Below are positions 38,801-44,800 of a stretch of DNA of 64,000 nt, one piece after another. How positions within the stretch are numbered: position 1 is the first letter of the stretch; every line of letters begins with the position of its first letter. The stretch is from Patiria pectinifera (taxonomy: Eukaryota; Echinodermata; Asteroidea; Valvatida; Asterinidae). The translations under genes were made by a program, and so were the position numbers. The stretch spans positions 12,047,501 to 12,111,500 of the forward strand of contig CM057146.1 of NCBI GenBank assembly GCA_029964075.1. The letters are read 5' to 3'. The notes beneath the pieces were generated by a model. The model was not told the origin of the DNA. It did not search any database and saw nothing but the letters and a program-made list of their open reading frames with translations.

Positions 38801-41800
38801 TGTTTATTATGTAATTTGAATCTTAATTAGGCAATACTACCAATTTGCATGTGATTTTAAGTGTTTATAGTGATTTTCGAGTAGTTAAATTTGGCAGATT
38901 TTTGATAAATCTGACAGATTTTGATGCGCATTTAGCAGAATTCGGCTCTGACCTTACGGTCACCCTGGCTGTGAGCCCTGGGCATTGTGTTGAGCCTGGA
39001 TGCCCGCTGAGTGTCCTGTTCGCTGCAGGTGTGTCGGTTGGCTGTGAGCCAAGAGTGTTGCAAACTTGCAACTTGGTATTATTGAATGCCATAATAACAG
39101 TGGCGTAGCAATTTTTCAGTGGGGGCCGCTGGGGGGCTGGAACATTTCATGGGGGGTCAAGCAGGGGCGTCAATCGCTTCTCAAAAGTAGGGGGGGGGGG
39201 ACATACCTTGATCATAACTAATGCAAGCGCGAAGCCCTTACAGCGTGGGGTTCGGGGCCCGCTTAAGGGCCCCGAAAAAATTGGATTCTAGATGTTCTTT
39301 AACTCATGCTTTAACAAATATTTTCTTGGCAAAAGATAATTATTTGAACATTGTTTTCGAGGTTGGAGACATTGAATCAGCTATCGGTATTCTGAGCTAT
39401 TGGCGTGGGGTTCGGGGCCCGCTTAAGGGCCCCGATTTTTTTTTGGGATTTTCGATGCTCTGTGGTGTGATCGGAGGCAGTTTCTTACCACTTTAACCAA
39501 TAATTATCTTAGCACAAAAGATAATAATTTAAACATAATTTTCGAGGTTTTCTCAGCTAAAGGCATAAGAAAATTTTGTGAACATTGTTTTCGAGGTTGG
39601 AGTCATTGAATCAGCTACCAGAATTCTGAGCTATAGGCGTGGGGTTCGGGGCCCGCTTAAGGGCCGGCCCCGAAAATTTTTGGATTCTAAATGCTCTGTG
39701 TTGCTATCTGAGGCAATTTCTGACCACTTTAACCAATATTTTCTAAGCAAAAGATACATTGTAGTACATAATAGGGCCCTTTAAATGAGACACGAGTTCA
39801 AAAATGGGGGGGGGGGGACATTTGATATTGTGTCCCCCACGTACCCTTCAAAAGGTGGGGCGGGGGACATGTCCCCCTGCCCCCCCCCCCCGGATTGACG
39901 CCCATGGCGTCATGTAGATCAATGATAATTTTTTTAGAAACTCAAAATCTCAGTGGGGGGCGACAAGGTTTCATGGGGGGGGGCGGTCCCCCCCCCCCCG
40001 TTGGCTACGCCACTGCATAATAATGTTGAAATTCATTGTCAAATTCTTCGTAGATCTGGTTTTATGGCGACAGAAGTAACGCGGTGCCCATACTTCGCGA
40101 TCACCTTCTCGTGCCGATCTTGAAGGTCATGACGTGGCACCGCTTTTCGCGGCACTTCTGCACTCGGTTCCGGGGTGAAATTTTCCGGAGGGAAACCGGG
40201 CGTTCTGATTGGCTGGAGAGCTTCATTGTCAGCTTTTCCAAATAGATCCGAAGACGTGCTTTCACATGGTGTGTGTTCTTGGTCGATCGGTTCACAAAGA
40301 GTGGAGATACGAAGTTTTGACAATTTCAACATCGTTTTTCTAGATTAAAATTCATATTATTTACCAGGGAACAAGGTGTGTGTAAAACATTGATATTCAA
40401 GCTTTATATTGATATAGATGACAACGATCTACGATTTGAAAAAAGTAAACGAAAAGGGAAACGAAAATGATGGCACTTTTGGAGAGTTGCCTGTACGCAC
40501 GTAGTGTGTGTGTACAGTGTGCGTGCACACGGCGCACCTTGGCTTTCCACTGCATGCCTGCCTGGATGCGCTGCATTGGTCGGCCCGTCACTGGGCCTCG
40601 TGGCATGCAATGTGCCGTGGCCCCGTGCCGTGGGACAAATGTTGCTTTAATGCTTGGATCGTTTCGTCCGTGTCTGCGTCCAATTGCGGAGCTTTATTTC
40701 AGTGAAAATGTTCACCGGGGATAGTGAAAAGGGCACTAGCTTATATTTTAGTGTAAATGAAAAACAAAAGATGTAAAGTGACTGTGTTTTTCACCGTTTG
40801 TGACGAGACCATTCCAGTCATCTACTTCGCCCCCAAAATGGACTATCAACCACTTCGCCCCATATTCATTGCCGTTATAGTAACAGCCATGTTGCCCCAT
40901 TGTCAGTTCGCCCCAAATATTTCTCCGCGTATTTATTATCCGAAAATCATAAAACCGAAGGCTATATTCCGCTATAAAATTCATCATGATCATGTACATG
41001 TCATTCCTACTTGAACATGGGTAGTGTTTTGGGGGGGTTAGTTTTTGGTATATAAACTGCAACTTTCATAAGTTCTATTCCTCAATTCCCAGCTGATGTG
41101 TACTGTAATCAGAAGTCTTATGGTTAATTATCATAAATTAATAGCTCGTTGATATAATTATATTCAAATTACAGGCTCGGTTGTGTTACATTTGACAAAC
41201 AAAAAGGCAGTATATCTCCCATTCGAAGTTTTAAGCGTTCGTACACATTCATGCAGGCCTGCGTATCTTTGGCTGTGCTTTCTAGCTTATCCGATTGATT
41301 ACATTTTCTAATTAGAAGCAATTAATTGATAAGGTTGTGATTTTTTAAACATGAGAACAAGTAAGGCACTTTTTCTTTAACATTGTGGGAATATTTAATA
41401 ATGTGTACCTCGTATATCTTGTTAACAGCGCACAAGTTTGCTAATTTTAATTAATTAATATGCAAATAAGATGCAGGACTAATTAATTGTTTTGATTTTA
41501 TGTGCCGAAAAGACAGCTTGGCATATGAAGATTATATTCTGAAAGTTTCATGTACATGCAATAAATATAATTAAAGTTATAAGCCAATAAGTGCTTTTTC
41601 ATGTGAATTCAACGGTGCCACCCTTAAAACAAAGACAATAAAAAGATTGACCTTTGACATTGGACTCCTTTGCCATTGACAAAAAGTGAAACAAAAACGT
41701 CCGTATCTCCGTAACGGAAGGTGCCATTTTAAAAATTTTAAAAAGGTTTTAATGCAATTGACCTGCCCTTTCATCCTGTAAACATTTTAAAAACAAAAGA

Positions 41801-44800
41801 GCAACAACAAATTTTCATCTAAAGTGCCTACAAGCCTGGTAGTGAGGTCTCTGCCGGTCTCGCCAATGTACACTTTGCCACATGATCAAGGAATTCGGTA
41901 AACTCCTGCTTGACTTCTCGGGTTGTGCTTGTCTTTGTGGGTGTACAATTTCATTTCAAGTTAATTGCGGGTTCGGTAGTAGACCTTAATATTGGCTTCA
42001 CGGAGGATACTAGGATCTTGTGTGATGCATGGCCAATGTACGGAAGGATGGCAACCGGCATGTCGCGTGTATTCAGGGTCTGAGACTTGCTCGTATTCGG
42101 TGCGAGGCTTTGATTTTTAGGTCTGTACCCACTGTCTTTAAGCACTTTATTGAGGTGCTTCAGTTCGGATTGTAGGTGTTCATCGTCACTGATGATTATG
42201 CGCCCTTCGAAGTAGGGTGCGATTCAGGCCCGTAGGCAGTGGCGTAGCCAGCAATTTTTCAGTGGGGGCGCTGGGCGTTGGAACATTTCATGGGGGGGGG
42301 GGCGTCATGTAGGGGCGTCAATCGCTCCTCAAAAGTGGGGGGGGGATACCTTGATCAGAACTGATGCGAGCGCGAAGCGCGAAGCCCTTACGGCGTGGGG
42401 TTCGGGGCCCGCTTAAGGGCCCCGAAAAAAATTGGATTCTAGATGTTCTGTGGTGTGATCTGAAGCAATTTCTTACCACTTTCCTCCATGCTTTAACTAA
42501 TATTTTCTTAGCAAAAGATAATTATTTGAACATCGTTTTCGAGGTTGGAGTCATTGAATCAGCTATCGGTATTCTGAGCTATAGGCGTGGGCTTTGGGGC
42601 CCGCTTAAGGGCCCCGAAAAAAATTGGATTCTCGATGCTCTGTGGTGTGATCTCAGGCAATTTCTTACCACTTTAACCAATAATTATCGGAGCACAAAAG
42701 ATAATACTTTAAACATAATTTCCGAGGTTTTTTCAGCTAAAGGCATAAGAAAATTTTGTGAACATTGTTTTCGAGGTTGGAGTCATTGAACCAGCTACCA
42801 GAATGCTGAGCTATAGGCGTGGGGTTCGGGGCCCGCTTAAGGGCCCCGAAAAATTTTGGATTCTAAATGCTCTGTGTTGCTATCTGAGGCAATTTCTGAC
42901 CACTTTAACCAATATTTTCTAAGCAAAAGATACATTGTAATACATAATAGGGCCCTGTAAATGAGACACGGGTTCAAAAATCTGGGGGGGGGGGGACATT
43001 TGATATTGTGTCCCCCACCCTTTAAAAAGTAGGAGGGGACCAGTGCCCCTGTCCCCCCAGGATTGACGCCCATGGCGTCATGTAGATCAATGATAATTTT
43101 TAAGAGGCTAAAAATCTCAGTGGGGGGCGACTGGGGGCGACAGGTTTCATGGGGGCCGCCCCCAGTGGCTACGCCACTGATTTCAAGGAATTTTAATTGG
43201 TCTTTTATTATTATTTAGTTTATATGAATGGAGGAAAAAGTTTGTGCGTGGCCGATTCGCGCGATATCGCTGACTGAAACTGTGTGACCCACGGACCACC
43301 TGTCTATAATACGTGTTCCGTGGTGTGAGCGAGCAGTGCTGTGGTTGTTAATACGCATTTTAGATTATCATTATGCGCTATGTCACGCCGGTTGTCAGCT
43401 TACTGGTCCGCGGTCGCCGGTCGAAGGGTCGTTTCTCAGTGGTCATCATGTGGATCATTCGCGACTATTTAGATTTAGATCAATGATAATTTTTTTAGAA
43501 ACTCAAAATCTCAGTGGGGGGCGACTGGGGGTGACAAGGTTTCATGGGGGGGGGCGGTCGCCCCCCTAGCCCCCCGGTGGCTACGCCACTGCCCGTAGGA
43601 AGCTAACAATGGTCAGGCACATCTCAGGGTAGGGAGCTCAGTTGATGCGTAGCGCGAAGCCCTAACGGCGAGGCATGGGCGTCGCGAGGGGGGGGGGGGG
43701 GGGGTATCATAAGTCCGACGCCTCATAGGTCCGACACCTCATAAGTCCGACGCCTTATTAGTCCGACAACGGAAAAACGAGGCGTTTAATTTGTCGGACT
43801 TACGAGGCGTCGTACCTATGAGGCGTACGTCGGACCTATGAGGCGTTGGACTTATGAGGCGTCGGACCTATGAGGCGTCGGACTTATGGGCTTTATTTGG
43901 TTAGGGGATACGATTTTGTCGGACTTATGAGGCGTCGGACTTATGAGCGGACCCCCCCCCCCCCCCGGAAAGCATGAAAAAAAGAAAAAAAGAAAAAGAA
44001 AGGAAAAAGAAAGGAAAAAAGAAAAGAAGAAGAGGCGCGAAGTCATAGTGGTGTAAATTTAATGGGGGGGGGGAATATCCCTGCCCCCTCTAAAACTGAT
44101 AAATCGAGAATGTGTTGAGAAATAGAGGCATGTTTTTGGCAAAAATATGTTTTGCCCCCCTCTAGAAAAATCGTGGCGACACCCATGCGGCGTGGGGTTC
44201 AGGCCCGCTTAAGGGCCTCGAAAAAGTTTGGATTCTAGATGCTCTGTGGTGCGATCTGAGGCAATTTCTGACCACTTTAACTTTTTTTTGCGGAGCTATC
44301 ATCATTTAAATATCATTTTCAAGTTTGGAGTCAATTATCTTTTTGAGAAATTCTATGTTGGCGTTAGAGCATGAGAACAACCTGAAATGTGTGAGTCTTA
44401 CGCCAATGCGTGAGAGATGGCAACTTGGCAGAACTACAGATGTGGATCCAGGATTTAATCCAATCCCTCCCAAATTAATGTAACCAAAAAGCCACTCCCC
44501 CAACACTATCAATATTTGTACAGAAATAGATGTGCATGTGTTTATAGGGAATTTCGTTCTTCGTAACATGTACAAATCAAATTTTGGAGCACTGCACAAC
44601 TGCAAGTTTAACCAGTATATGCCACTTGATGAACTTTACATAAATCGTCAAAATTAAATCGTCAAAATTTGGCCCTATCGTAGTGAAAAGTTTTGGACAT
44701 TTGCTCATCTCAAAAAAAAATTGATCTAGATGATCTGTAGTGCCATCTGAGGCATTTCCTGGCTACTTTCCCCTGACTTTTTGAAAATGTATTCTTGTTT

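Noticed and set aside
40467-40724. Cys-rich plus-strand ORF in a GC-rich patch
   Set aside because: Open frames exist on both strands here because of base composition. No family resemblance.
42364-42789. 141-codon ORF with [15 protein letters not shown] repeats
   Set aside because: It is a translation of the inner repeats of the hAT MITE. Other copies of the MITE break the frame.
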